The notes beneath the pieces were generated by a model. The model was not told where the DNA came from. It saw only the letters and a program-made list of their open reading frames with translations, and did no database searches. The position numbers were made by a program, and so were the translations under genes. From Pseudomonadota bacterium (GTDB taxonomy: Bacteria > Desulfobacterota > Desulfobulbia > Desulfobulbales > JAGXFP01), in NCBI GenBank assembly GCA_018823285.1, contig JAHJIQ010000042.1:60315-124314 (forward strand): DNA of 64,000 bases, given 5' to 3'. Positions 9,722 to 18,865 of this stretch are shown here, piece by piece (the stretch's first letter is position 1; each line of letters opens with the position of its first letter).

Positions 9722-10552
9722 ATGGATGAAAGCGTTAAAATTCTTTGTGTCGATGATGAGAAGAACGTCCTGAAGGCGCTGGAAAGGCTTTTTCTGGATG
9801 AGGATTACGAGATCATCACCGCCGACTCCGGAGATCAGGGGCTTCAGGTCATGGAGGCGGAGTATCCGGTGCAGGTAATTATCTCCGATTACCGGATGCC
9901 GGGGATGAACGGGGTCGATTTTCTGAAAATCGTCTGCGAACGATGGCCGGAAACGGTGCGGATCGTCCTGTCGGGTTACGCCGACACCGCAGCGGTGGTC
10001 GCGGCGATCAACGAGGGCCAGATCTACAAGTTTATCCCGAAACCCTGGAACGATGATGAACTGAAGGTGACCATCGCCAAGGCGATCGAGTCGTTCTTCC
10101 TGGTCCAGAAAAATATCGAGTTGACCAGAGAGCTGCAGGATTCCAATGAGGAGCTGAAGGCCCTCAATGAGAATCTGGAAAACATGGTTGAAGAACGGAC
10201 TTCCGAGGTGATTTTTCAGAACAAGGTGCTGGCCCGCTCCCAGACGATTCTTGATTCACTGCCGGTCGGGGTGCTGGGTGTCGCCCCGGAAGGGATGATC
10301 GTCCAGTGCAACAGAGTGGGCTGCGAACTCCTGGGGAATGACATTTCGGCGCTTTTAGGCCATGAAGCTTCTTCGGCCCTGCCCGCAGCTCTTAATGATC
10401 TTCTGGCGAAGCTTGGGAATGAGAAGCACGCCTGCGGGGCAGCCGTGATCGGAGATTGCAGGATCATGGTGGTGGCATCGGCTATGTCGTGCGACTGCGG
10501 CCAGGCGGGCCGCATCCTGGTGCTGGTGCCGGAAGAGCGATTGAAAATGTAA
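9722..10552 (+). CDS. Response regulator with PAS-like C-terminal domain
   Basis: 276 residues. The receiver (about 1-120) is of the RpfG type: VDDEKNVLKALERLF, phospho-Asp in IISDYRMPGM, LSGYAD and FIPKPWND. A coiled coil follows (about 128-165, ELQDSNEELKALNENLENMV). The C-terminal PAS-like domain (about 168-270) has SLPVGVLGVAPEGMIVQCN and a CDCG motif near the end. There is no DNA-binding or enzymatic output, so it probably acts through protein contacts or feeds a kinase. It belongs to the run of RpfG-like receivers starting at 8364. Confidence 0.87.
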   Translation: MDESVKILCVDDEKNVLKALERLFLDEDYEIITADSGDQGLQVMEAEYPVQVIISDYRMPGMNGVDFLKIVCERWPETVRIVLSGYADTAAVVAAINEGQIYKFIPKPWNDDELKVTIAKAIESFFLVQKNIELTRELQDSNEELKALNENLENMVEERTSEVIFQNKVLARSQTILDSLPVGVLGVAPEGMIVQCNRVGCELLGNDISALLGHEASSALPAALNDLLAKLGNEKHACGAAVIGDCRIMVVASAMSCDCGQAGRILVLVPEERLKM

Positions 10553-10654
10553 AAAAATGCAAAATTGAAGATGGATAGGAGCTTTGGCGCGGCTGAAGCA
10601 GCTTTATCACGGTGATGGATTAGTCGCCGGATCAGGAAAAACTTTGGTGCAATT

Positions 10655-11641
10655 ATGAGTCAACCGGTCATTTTATTTGTGGATGATGAGAAGAGTATTC
10701 TCAAGTCGCTGCAGAGGCTGTTTATCTCCGAGGATTATGATGTGAACCTGGCCAACAGCGGGAAGGAGGCCCTTGAGATGATCGATAAAGGGCTGAATCC
10801 GACGGTGATCGTTTCCGACCAGAGGATGCCGGAGATGGGCGGAGCGGAGTTTCTCGCCAAAGCAAAGGAAAAGGCGCCGGATTCGATCCGGATGGTCCTG
10901 ACCGGCTATGCCGATATCACTGCGGCGATGGATGCCATCAACCTTGGCGGCATCTATCGATATCTCGTCAAACCCTGGAACGATGACGATCTGAAGCTCT
11001 CGGTCCAGGACGCCATCGAGCGCTACAACCTGGTTGAGGAAAACCGGAGGCTGACCCGTGAGTTGAAGGAGATGAATGAAGAGCTGGAAAAGAAGGTGGC
11101 CCAGCGGACCGCCCAACTCCAGTTCAAATTGAAGGAGTTGGAAGGAAGGGACCGGATCCAGCAGCACCTAATGACCATTCATCCCATCGAAGAGTCGATG
11201 AGTTTCATCCTGGAGGTGATTGCCACGGTCATCAGGTTGAAATGTGCGGCAACTTATCTGCCGTCCGGGGACGGCAAGGGAGTAAATGTCACCGCCACGC
11301 TCCCGGAGAACTTTCCTGCCGGGTCGGCTGCCTTTTCGGAGCAGGTGGCCCTGGTCATGAAGGATGGGGAATCAAAGGTTGCAATCATCGACAGTGAGGC
11401 CCTGGACAACGAAATTGAAGAGTTGACGGTCGCGGTCCTGCCCATAACCGTGCCGGGCCAGATTCTCGGGGCGATCCTGATCGGCCGCAATGGGGAAGCG
11501 AAATTCGGCAGCGCTGAGCTGCATACCATGGAAGGATTTGCCATGCAGGCGGCGATCGCGGTCAAGGATGCCAATATGGGCAGCCAGCTGCCGGAACTCG
11601 AATCGAATCTGGATGATATCTTAAAAGAGTTGAAGGGATAG
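10655..11641 (+). CDS. Response regulator with GAF-like C-terminal domain
   Basis: 328 residues. The receiver (about 3-122) has FVDDEKSILKSLQRLF, phospho-Asp in IVSDQRMPEM, LTGYAD and YLVKPWND. A coiled coil (about 128-165) links to a GAF-like region (about 175-310) containing AATYLPSGDGKGVNVTAT and GAILIGRNGEAKFG. The receiver and linker are near-duplicates in style of the preceding REC-PAS protein, which suggests duplication with exchange of the sensory output domain. AGGAA lies about 15 bases upstream. A 102-base gap separates it from the preceding gene and includes a degenerate AAAATG repeat. Confidence 0.87.
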   Translation: MSQPVILFVDDEKSILKSLQRLFISEDYDVNLANSGKEALEMIDKGLNPTVIVSDQRMPEMGGAEFLAKAKEKAPDSIRMVLTGYADITAAMDAINLGGIYRYLVKPWNDDDLKLSVQDAIERYNLVEENRRLTRELKEMNEELEKKVAQRTAQLQFKLKELEGRDRIQQHLMTIHPIEESMSFILEVIATVIRLKCAATYLPSGDGKGVNVTATLPENFPAGSAAFSEQVALVMKDGESKVAIIDSEALDNEIEELTVAVLPITVPGQILGAILIGRNGEAKFGSAELHTMEGFAMQAAIAVKDANMGSQLPELESNLDDILKELKG

Positions 11642-11979
11642 GGAAGTCATGAGACAGGAGCCAGGAGCCAGGAGGCAGCAGAAACGAGTGAAAAGTTCAG
11701 AATGTATAATGATTATCCACTCGATTTCAGCCATTGACCCTGTTGAAGCCCGCTCATCCTGAGCTTGGCGAAGGGTCATCTTGAGCCTGTCGTAGGATGG
11801 CACAACGATCGGGGCCGCAGAATCTGATTATATATGACGCAATTTTAGGAAGATAGGCAGGTGGGCCAAAGGATGGCCGAGGCTGAGTGGTCCTCAGATT
11901 TTTGCATGTGGTGTGTTTTTGCTCTTAAATCCGGCTCCTGACTACTGGATTCCGACTAGCGGATTCTCAAAAAAATATC
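11642..11979. repeat. Repeat-bearing intergenic gap
   Basis: This 338-base gap has no supported gene. At about 11652-11680 it holds degenerate heptamers of the GAGCCAG type (GAGCCAGGAGCCAGGAGGCAG). At 11744-11800 it has two inverted copies of the REP-like sequence (CGCTCATCCTGAGCTTGGCGAA and a weaker copy). The last 170 bases before the FapA-like gene show no clear promoter. Confidence 0.75.
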
Positions 11980-14205
11980 GTGAAAGAAGATCCCCACAAT
12001 AAAGAACCCGAACCATCGGAAGAGCTTGAGTTTCTCGATATCCTCCGGGAAGCTTTTTCCGCGGGCAAGGCGGGAGACGAAAAAAAATCCGGCGACACCG
12101 TCATTGAACCCCTGCGGCCTAAAGAAAAGCCGGTGCCCGCTTCACCAGAGGGCGCAGCACCTCAGCCGCCTGAAAAAAAACTTCACCCCAGAGTAAAGGC
12201 AGATCCCACCTCCGGTCTTGAGATCCTGATCGGCGAACAGGGCATGAAGGCGGTTCTCCGCGGTCGTGACGCCAAATTCTTCACTTCCCAGACCATCATC
12301 GATGAACTGACCAAGCGCAAAATCATCTCCGGCATCAAACTTGAGGCGATCAGGAAGGTGACGAGCCTGGTCAAGACCGAGGGCACCTGGACCGGAGAAG
12401 AGGTGATTGCCGAGGGGGTTGCTCCCCAATCGGTGGAGAGTATCAGTTCTGCGATATTTTCCCTGAAAGAGGGGACAACCATCGATAACCCCCAATGGCT
12501 GATCGAAGGGCAGGAACTACCGCTGGCCGGGCTGGTGGATTTCATGGCGGGGGGCAGAAAAGGGGTCCTCGAGATTCCGGAAAATCTGGTTGCCCGGGCG
12601 GTGGCTGTCGGAGAGGTGCTTGCGACCATTAAAGACGGCGGCAAATCGGAACCGGGGTTCAATATTTATGGAGATATGATCGAGGCCGGCGGCAGTAATC
12701 TCGTTCCCGGGGAGAACGTCAAGCAGAACGTGCAGAACGGTTGCTATGAGGCGATGATCTTCGGCTACCTGTATATCTCGAGAAGCAGGATCTCGGTCCT
12801 GCCGCCGATCAAGATATCCCGTGATGAGATGTCGGCCTATTACGTCAACATCCCCCAGATCGGGGAGAAGAAAATCCCGTCGCCCATTGAACTGAATACC
12901 AACCTGATGCTGATGGGGGTCAAAAGCGCCTTCATCAATACCAAGAACATCGGCCAGCTCTGCGCCCGGCTTGAAGATGGCCGGGAGGTGCCGTCGCATG
13001 TGAAAATCGCGGCCGGGGTGCAGCCGGTTGACGGGGTCGATTCAGATTTCACACTTGCGATCGACATCGAAAAGAAGGCCGGTGCGATCAAGGAAGACGA
13101 CACCATCGACCTGAAGGAAAGGAATATCATCACCAGTGTCGAGGAAGGTGAATTCCTGGGCGAGAAGAAACCTGCAACGAAGGGCAAGGAAGGGTGGACG
13201 ATCTTGGGGAAAAAGATCAAGTCCTATACCGGTGTGGACTCGGAAATATATATCAAGGGCGCGATCACCCGGACCAGGGAACCGAAATCCATCAGGTATT
13301 ATGCCCGGAAAGGAGGGAATTTCAGCTTTAAGGGCAACACCCTGATTTTAAGCGATATGTTCCGGGTCGATGGTGATGTTGATTACAAGACCGGCAATAT
13401 CGAGGTGAAGACCGGACTCGCCGTAACCGGCTCGGTGCTGGCCGGGTTCTCGGTGAAGGCGGGAGACAATACGACCATCGGCGGCACGGTGGAAAATGAC
13501 GCCACGGTCCTGGTCAAAGGTGATCTGAAGATCAGCAACGGAATCATCGGGGAGAAGACGAGGGTCGTGGTGCTCGGAAACCTGCAGGCGAAGTTCATCC
13601 AGGACGCCGATGTGACGGTGCAGGGCAATATCATCATCGACAGTTACATCTTCGGGGGCAAGGTCCGGTCCGGCGGCACGGTGACCGTCAGAAGGTCTGC
13701 CGGCAGTCGAGGCGGGCGGATTGTCGGGGCGAAGGTGAGCGCGACCAGGGAGATCTTGTGTACGGCGGTCGGCTCGGAGTCGAACCAGAATACCGAGGTC
13801 ATCATTCAGAAAGATCCGAGGCTTCTCGCGGGTCTTGAAAAAGTGCGGCAGGAAATTGTCTATTGCACTGAAAATATTAATAAAATGATGAGAACCATCC
13901 AGATCACTTCGGTAAATGTGACCGCCATCAAAGAGCTGCTGGACCAAGTGCCCCCTGCCAGGCGCGAACTCTATCTGCAGATCCTCGACAACCTGAACAA
14001 ATTCATCAAGCACCGCAAGGAACTGCAGGAAGAGGAGAACGCGATCGAAGTCACTGCGGCGGACACCCTGCAGAAAGCGGCCATCCGGGTGATCGACAAA
14101 GTCTATCTCGGCAACACCGTCCGGATCGGGGAAAGGGGGTTCAAGGCGAAAGACGATATGGGGTCATCGTATTTCCAGCTGCTCAATGACAAGATCATTC
14201 ATTGA
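11980..14205 (+). CDS. FapA / DUF342 family protein
   Basis: 741 residues starting at a GTG with no good ribosome site. The first 75 residues are acidic and Pro-rich. Residues about 75-300 match the N-terminal DUF342 region (WLIEGQELPL, NIYGDMI). The centre carries the DUF342 signature DGDVDYKTGNIEVKTGLAVT followed by right-handed beta-helix repeats (GSVLAGFSVKAGDNTTIGGT, KGDLKISNGIIGEKT) near 470-600. The end is a coiled coil (about 615-690). FapA proteins are linked to flagellar or polar cell-surface organisation in other bacteria. Here the chemoreceptor downstream fits a motility context, but no flagellar gene is present. Confidence 0.85.
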   Translation: MKEDPHNKEPEPSEELEFLDILREAFSAGKAGDEKKSGDTVIEPLRPKEKPVPASPEGAAPQPPEKKLHPRVKADPTSGLEILIGEQGMKAVLRGRDAKFFTSQTIIDELTKRKIISGIKLEAIRKVTSLVKTEGTWTGEEVIAEGVAPQSVESISSAIFSLKEGTTIDNPQWLIEGQELPLAGLVDFMAGGRKGVLEIPENLVARAVAVGEVLATIKDGGKSEPGFNIYGDMIEAGGSNLVPGENVKQNVQNGCYEAMIFGYLYISRSRISVLPPIKISRDEMSAYYVNIPQIGEKKIPSPIELNTNLMLMGVKSAFINTKNIGQLCARLEDGREVPSHVKIAAGVQPVDGVDSDFTLAIDIEKKAGAIKEDDTIDLKERNIITSVEEGEFLGEKKPATKGKEGWTILGKKIKSYTGVDSEIYIKGAITRTREPKSIRYYARKGGNFSFKGNTLILSDMFRVDGDVDYKTGNIEVKTGLAVTGSVLAGFSVKAGDNTTIGGTVENDATVLVKGDLKISNGIIGEKTRVVVLGNLQAKFIQDADVTVQGNIIIDSYIFGGKVRSGGTVTVRRSAGSRGGRIVGAKVSATREILCTAVGSESNQNTEVIIQKDPRLLAGLEKVRQEIVYCTENINKMMRTIQITSVNVTAIKELLDQVPPARRELYLQILDNLNKFIKHRKELQEEENAIEVTAADTLQKAAIRVIDKVYLGNTVRIGERGFKAKDDMGSSYFQLLNDKIIH

Positions 14206-14320
14206 AAATGCAAAATGCAAAATGCAAAATGAAGAATTTGGAATGCAGAATGCAAAATGAAAAAATGCAGAATGCAAAATGCAAAATGCAGAATGCAGAA
14301 TGTAAAATGCAAAATGGAAG
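14204..14320 (+). repeat. Degenerate AAAATGC heptamer array
   Basis: About fifteen seven-base units of AAAATGC with variants AGAATGC, AAAATGA and AGAATGT. The first unit overlaps the TGA stop of the FapA-like gene. It is longer and more degenerate than the array at 7024-7065, which would suit an older expansion. An inverted set of the same heptamer lies at 14718-14745. Confidence 0.93.
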
Positions 14321-14339
14321 GCAGGCTCGCTCAATTCTC

Positions 14340-14572
14340 GGACAGGAACGGCTTAGGGTGGCTTCGACCGGCTCACCCTTCGACAGGCTCAGGGTGAGCG
14401 GAAGTGCGGGAGTGCGGAAGGGATGATGTCTGTTTACAGTCCCTCCTCTTCAAGAGCCTGGCGATACCGCTCGTCCTGAGCTTGTCGAAGGATCATACTG
14501 AGTCAGCCGAAACCCGCTCATCCTGAGCATGGCGAAGGTTGTCCCAACTCAAGTTCTACTCCACACCGATAT
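14340..14572. repeat. Cluster of REP-like repeats and composite partner
   Basis: At least four REP-like copies in both orientations: CCCTTCGACAGGCTCAGGGT near 14377, CGCTCGTCCTGAGCTTGTCG near 14469, CGCTCATCCTGAGCATGGCG near 14516, and a degenerate copy near 14345. Bases 14544-14567 are the inverse of the sequence at 4173-4196, joined again to a REP copy. From 14573 to 14703 nothing is recognised. Confidence 0.85.
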
Positions 14573-14703
14573 CGGTATAAACCAATAATATCAATGACTT
14601 GCCTGGAGGTCCAGCAAGCAGGCTGAGTCTCGGTGGTAATCAGATTGTCAATTCGCGTCTCCTGCATTCTTACCCCGCGTATTTTTTTGTTTCCTGTCCA
14701 TTA

Positions 14704-14748
14704 TTCATCATTCATCATTTTGCATTTTGCATTTTACATTCTGCATTG
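14704..14748 (-). repeat. Inverted heptamer array
   Basis: TTCATCA and TTGCATT heptamers in tandem. The second set is the reverse complement of the AAAATGC unit at 14204-14320, so the two arrays could pair across about 390 bases. The stretch from 14749 to the chemoreceptor start has TTGACT at 14811 but no well-spaced minus-10 box. Confidence 0.85.
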
Positions 14749-14922
14749 TCGTTTCCCCCTCGCCATGCCAATTTCGTCCCACGGTTAGATAAGAAAAGCC
14801 GAAAAACACGTTGACTTTCAGATAACCCGTTGTGGTAGCATTTAAACAGTATGCGGCTGCGGCTTGGGGTGAATGTCGATTGTCACGCCTGGAATACAAT
14901 TGAAGAGAAGGAGAGCCAATCA

Positions 14923-16824
14923 ATGCTAGCGAAACTGAAACTGAGTCATAAGATTCTGGGTGGGTTCGGATGTGTTCTTTTAATGATGGCGATTGTGGTC
15001 GGGATTTACCAGTATGCGACCACCTCCTGTACATCCCGTTTCAACAACCTGCTGGATGAGGATGTAGAGATGGTGGTCCTTGCGGGTGATATCGATGTGA
15101 TGATGCTCCAGGCAAGACGGAATGAGAAAGATTTTCTCCTCCGGAAAGACCTGAAGTATCTTGAGATGAATCGCAAGACTGTTGCCACCTTGATTGAAAA
15201 GGGTGAGAAGATAGTTGGAATTGCCACCCGGACTAATGATGTCGAGCATCTTGAAGAGGCTAAAGCGATTATCGGTTACGCAGAGGCTTATCTGAAATCG
15301 TATGAAAAAACGGTTGCTCTCTATCAGGAAGCGGGGCTGGACGAGAATTCGGGCTTACAGGGCGAGTTCAGGGATACGGTTCATAAGGTTTCTGAATATT
15401 TTAAAGGGGATGATATCGAGACCCTTGGGCCGAGATCGCTCCTGCTTGAAGTCCGCAAGCATGAAAAAGATTATATAATGCGGAAAGATGCGAAATATGT
15501 CGAAAAGGCTCACAAGGTAATCGATAAACTTTCTAAAGAGCTGGAAGGAAACTCCCTTCTCAGAGACAAGGTTGGTGAGATCCGGAACGGATTAATCGCC
15601 TACAAGCAAGGTTTTGACAAGATGGTTTCGGTGGACGGGAAGATCGCCGGGGCGATAGCTGAGATGCGGGATAATGTGCATAAGATCGAACCGTTGGTGG
15701 AAGCGCTTCACGAAAAGGCGATTAAGGGAGCCAATATCCTTGCAGCTGAAACAAGCACCAGCGCTGTTCGCATGGCGTGGCTTGCCATGACGGTGGCCAT
15801 CATAACCTTTGTGGTGGCAATAGTGCTGGCCTTTCTGCTGGCCAACGGCATCGCCGGGCCGATCAACACTACGGTAAACGGGATGATCTCCGGGGCCGAG
15901 CAGGTGGCGGCGGCTTCTTCCCAGGTCGCCTCCGCGAGCCAGACCCTGGCCGACGGCTCGACCACCGCGGCGGCGGCCCTTGAGGAGACCTCTTCCTCGA
16001 TGGAGGAGATGTATTCGATGACCAAGGGCAATGCCGAGAACGCGACCCAGGCCGATGCGCTGATGAAGGAGGCGCGGAAAATTGTTGGTTCGGCCAATTC
16101 CTCGATGGGCGAGATGACTTCTTCCATGGGCGAGATTTCCAGGGCCAGCGAAGAGACCTCAAAGATCATCAAGACCATCGACGAGATCGCCTTCCAGACC
16201 AATCTGCTGGCCTTGAATGCCGCAGTCGAAGCGGCCCGGGCCGGTGAAGCGGGTGCGGGGTTTGCGGTGGTGGCCGACGAGGTCAGAAACCTTGCCATGC
16301 GGGCGACCGAGGCGGCCAAGAATACGGCGGCGCTTATTGAAGGGACCATCAACAAGGTCAACGGCGGCACCGAAATTGTAAAACGGACCAATGATTCCTT
16401 CTCGGAGGTCGCCGAGAGTATCGAAAAGATGGCGACCCTGATCGATGAGATCGCCTCGGCCTCGAAGGAGCAGGAGTCGGGCTTCCGGCAGATCAATCAG
16501 GCCACCACCCAGCTCGATTCGGTGACCCAGCAGAACTCGGCCAGCGCCGAGGAGTCGGCGGCGGCCGCAGAGGAGCTCTCCGCCCAGTCTGAGCAGATGA
16601 TGGGGTTGATCAAAAACCTGCAGGCAATTGTCCATGGCGCGGGGTCCGCCGATTCCGGAGGGCACAGGAGTGTTCGATACTCCGCCGCTGCCGGAAAAAG
16701 CGGGAAAGCGAAAACGAAGCAGCCGGTCAAGGCGCTCACTCATACTCCGGCAAAACCCGGGAAAAAGAGCAAACCGGAAGAGATCATCCCGATGGGTGAT
16801 GATGACTCTTTCGAAGATTTCTGA
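14923..16824 (+). CDS. Methyl-accepting chemotaxis protein
   Basis: About 633 residues. The ATG at 14923 is chosen because AAGGAGAG (14908-14915) precedes it and because it places TM1 (about 10-30) right at the N-terminus; an upstream ATG at 14851 adds 24 unlikely residues. A helical periplasmic domain (about 35-280) contains two EKDFLLRKD / EKDYIMRKD repeats typical of bimodular helical sensors. TM2 is about 284-310. The signalling tip [20 protein letters not shown] is intact near 421-440. TM2 runs almost directly into the coiled coil, so a HAMP domain is missing or very short. The acidic tail ends DDDSFEDF. Confidence 0.95.
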   Translation: MLAKLKLSHKILGGFGCVLLMMAIVVGIYQYATTSCTSRFNNLLDEDVEMVVLAGDIDVMMLQARRNEKDFLLRKDLKYLEMNRKTVATLIEKGEKIVGIATRTNDVEHLEEAKAIIGYAEAYLKSYEKTVALYQEAGLDENSGLQGEFRDTVHKVSEYFKGDDIETLGPRSLLLEVRKHEKDYIMRKDAKYVEKAHKVIDKLSKELEGNSLLRDKVGEIRNGLIAYKQGFDKMVSVDGKIAGAIAEMRDNVHKIEPLVEALHEKAIKGANILAAETSTSAVRMAWLAMTVAIITFVVAIVLAFLLANGIAGPINTTVNGMISGAEQVAAASSQVASASQTLADGSTTAAAALEETSSSMEEMYSMTKGNAENATQADALMKEARKIVGSANSSMGEMTSSMGEISRASEETSKIIKTIDEIAFQTNLLALNAAVEAARAGEAGAGFAVVADEVRNLAMRATEAAKNTAALIEGTINKVNGGTEIVKRTNDSFSEVAESIEKMATLIDEIASASKEQESGFRQINQATTQLDSVTQQNSASAEESAAAAEELSAQSEQMMGLIKNLQAIVHGAGSADSGGHRSVRYSAAAGKSGKAKTKQPVKALTHTPAKPGKKSKPEEIIPMGDDDSFEDF

Positions 16825-16852
16825 TCACTGAATATTCAGTTCTCAATTAAAA

Positions 16853-16890
16853 AAAAGCGGTGGTTCTGAACGGGACCGCCGCTTTTTTTT
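16853..16890 (+). terminator. Rho-independent terminator of the chemoreceptor gene
   Basis: A 14-base stem AAAAGCGGTGGTTC, a five-base loop and the complementary GGGACCGCCGCTTTT run into eight T residues, 29 bases after the chemoreceptor stop. It closes the large same-strand signalling block. Confidence 0.92.
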
Positions 16891-17042
16891 GATCAAAATT
16901 GACCACCGCCTGGTTTGGCGGACACTTGATGATCGACAAATAAATTGAGGGGGAAAAATCATAAAAAACCTTGACCCTGACTCCGGAATTTTGAGATGAT
17001 TTTGCATATGGGAGAATGATGAAACAGTTCAGGAGGGAGACT

Positions 17043-17237
17043 ATGAAGATCGATGAAAGGGCGCGGGACAGGGTCAGGAAGTCGCTGGAACACGAACTTG
17101 GTCGGGAGGTGACGGAAGAAGAAGTTGCCGCATCGTACCGGAGAATCAATCTTTATCTCGCCGCCATCGATCTGAACCCCCCGAAAGAACGGCACATGTT
17201 GTCCGGTTTCGAGACGCTGACCGGATGGTTTAAGTAA
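17043..17237 (+). CDS. Small acidic/basic helical protein, unknown function
   Basis: 64 residues beginning MKIDERARDRVRKSLEHELG. The ATG at 17043 is preferred over 17016 because a perfect AGGAGG (17031-17036) lies six bases upstream. The sequence is charged and predicted helical in its first half (REVTEEEVAASYRRINLYL), followed by a Pro-containing tail. There are no cysteines, signal peptide or membrane segment. The lone receiver gene starts 13 bases after its stop, so the two are probably co-transcribed and may be partners. No family recognised. Confidence 0.7.
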   Translation: MKIDERARDRVRKSLEHELGREVTEEEVAASYRRINLYLAAIDLNPPKERHMLSGFETLTGWFK

Positions 17238-17250
17238 AACGGTGGCTCAG

Positions 17251-17616
17251 ATGGCGACCATTCTGCTTATCGATGACGACGACGTCTTCAGGGAAACCCT
17301 CAGCGAAGTCCTGTTGATGAACGGCTATGAAGTGATTGAGGCCGAAGACGGACGAGGCGCGCATCTGACCTGCCGGAATGAAGATATCGATCTGGTCGTG
17401 ACCGATATCCTGATGCCGAACCAGGAGGGGATCGAAACGATCATCCAGATCCGCAGGGAGTGCCCTGATATGAAGATTGTGGCGATTTCCGGGGGAGGCA
17501 GAAACCTCCCGGCGGATTACCTGTATTCAGCGGTGCGGCTGGGCGCCGATATGTCTTTCAGTAAACCGCTTGATCCCCCGCGGTTTCTCCAGGCACTCGA
17601 AGGTTTACTTGCCTGA
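17251..17616 (+). CDS. Single-domain response regulator (CheY-like)
   Basis: 121 residues consisting only of a receiver: acidic IDDDDVF, phospho-Asp in VVTDILMPNQEG near residue 53, Ser in AISGGGR and Lys in SFSKPLDP. The ATG at 17251 has GGTGG five bases ahead; a GTG at 17242 is an alternative. With no output domain it should act by binding a partner protein or in a phosphorelay. Candidates are the hybrid kinase or the chemoreceptor upstream, but nothing assigns it. Confidence 0.9.
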   Translation: MATILLIDDDDVFRETLSEVLLMNGYEVIEAEDGRGAHLTCRNEDIDLVVTDILMPNQEGIETIIQIRRECPDMKIVAISGGGRNLPADYLYSAVRLGADMSFSKPLDPPRFLQALEGLLA

Positions 17617-17652
17617 AAGCCCGGCACGTCTTTTTGGCCCTCGCATCATGGC

Positions 17653-18708
17653 TTATGAGCTTATCAGATGCACATCCCGCTGCGGGAACGGAATGCTGAT
17701 ATTGTTCGCACCAAAGGCCTTGTAGATGGCGGTAAGCAGATTGTGGGTTTCAAGCCCCTTGAGTCTCGGATCATCCACCCAGCAGAGAAGTTCAAAATTC
17801 ACCGACGAATCAGCGAAGGCGCGCAGCCTGACCCGCGCTTCAGGTTCCAGGGCCACATTGGGATTATTCGCGGCAACTTGAAGCAGCACCTCCTGAACCT
17901 GGTCGAGATCGCTGCCGTAGGCGACCCCCACCGGCACCCGGATCCGGAATCTCGGGATCGGCGCACTCTCGTTGATGATCTTCGAATTGGCCAGGATTGA
18001 ATTGGGAATCGTGATCAGCACGTCGTCCCTGGTCTTGATTCTGGTTGAGCGGATGCCGATTTCAACCACCTCGCCCCTTTCCCCGCTCTCAAGGATAATG
18101 TATTCGCCAAGCTTGAAGGTCTTGTCCATAAAGATGGAGAGCCCCCCGAAAAAATTCGCCAGGGTGTCTTTGGCGGCCAGAGCAATGGCGATCCCGGCAA
18201 TCCCGGCCGAGGCGAAGAGCGGGGTGAGGTCGATCTGCCAGATCGCGAGCAGCCAGAGGAGCCCTGCAACCAGCACCACCACCCGGATCAGATTTTTCAG
18301 GAGCAGGGAGAAATCCTTGCCCAGCTTGTCGGTTTTCAGATCTCTGGTGATATTGAGCTCGGTCAGCCAGTTGAAAAAACGGGCCAGGGCGAGCAGGAAG
18401 ACGAAGAGCAGCAGGCTCTTGGTTGCGGCGGGCAGAACTGTCTGCCAGGGTGCGTTCAGCCGGGCCACCGACAGGGCGTGAAGGATTCCGACCAGAAATA
18501 TGGTAAAACAGGCGGGGGCATGCAGCAGATCAATCAGTTTGTCATCGGAGCTGAAGCTGGTCCGGCCGGCGATTTTCCTGAATATCCGGTCGATCACCAG
18601 ATCGGCGATCTTGGCCAGAACGGCATAAACGATAACGATGATCAGCGGTTTGAGCAGCGGGTTTTCCTGAAATGATTTGATGTTGTCCAGCAACTGGTTG
18701 AAATCCAT
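17653..18708 (-). CDS. MscS-family mechanosensitive channel
   Basis: 351 residues. About four N-terminal membrane helices (LLKPLIIVIVYAVLAKIADLV, FTIFLVGILHALSVARL, SLLLFVFLLALARFF, VVLVAGLLWLLAIW) precede the MscS core. The pore helix is ASAGIAGIAIALAAKDTLAN followed by FFGGLSIFMDKTFKLGEYI. The beta domain (GERGEVVEIGIRSTRIKTRD) and alpha-beta C-terminal region are complete. It should release solutes on hypo-osmotic shock or act as a small-conductance channel. It faces the lone receiver gene across a 36-base gap in which no terminator is evident. Confidence 0.93.
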   Translation of the reverse strand: MDFNQLLDNIKSFQENPLLKPLIIVIVYAVLAKIADLVIDRIFRKIAGRTSFSSDDKLIDLLHAPACFTIFLVGILHALSVARLNAPWQTVLPAATKSLLLFVFLLALARFFNWLTELNITRDLKTDKLGKDFSLLLKNLIRVVVLVAGLLWLLAIWQIDLTPLFASAGIAGIAIALAAKDTLANFFGGLSIFMDKTFKLGEYIILESGERGEVVEIGIRSTRIKTRDDVLITIPNSILANSKIINESAPIPRFRIRVPVGVAYGSDLDQVQEVLLQVAANNPNVALEPEARVRLRAFADSSVNFELLCWVDDPRLKGLETHNLLTAIYKAFGANNISIPFPQRDVHLISS

Positions 18709-18865
18709 GGTCTCACCGAGTTGAATATGGAAATGATTCGGAGTTGTTTTATATTTCCGGACACTTTATTAATTGTCGCTGGAAATAGCAATATCCGATG
18801 CGGGCGGTTTTTCTGGAGTGAAGAGTTGATGAGTCGTCTTTAAGGAATGAACAGGTGTCATTGTG

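Noticed and set aside
14783..14810. Possible sigma-28 promoter (GCCGAAAA near 14798) for the chemoreceptor
   Set aside because: The -10-like box is close to consensus but no TAAA lies 15 bases upstream, so it is not a convincing flagellar promoter.
14811..14841. TTGACT and TAGCAT as a sigma-70 promoter for the chemoreceptor
   Set aside because: Spacing of 19 bases and a weak -10 box; not counted.
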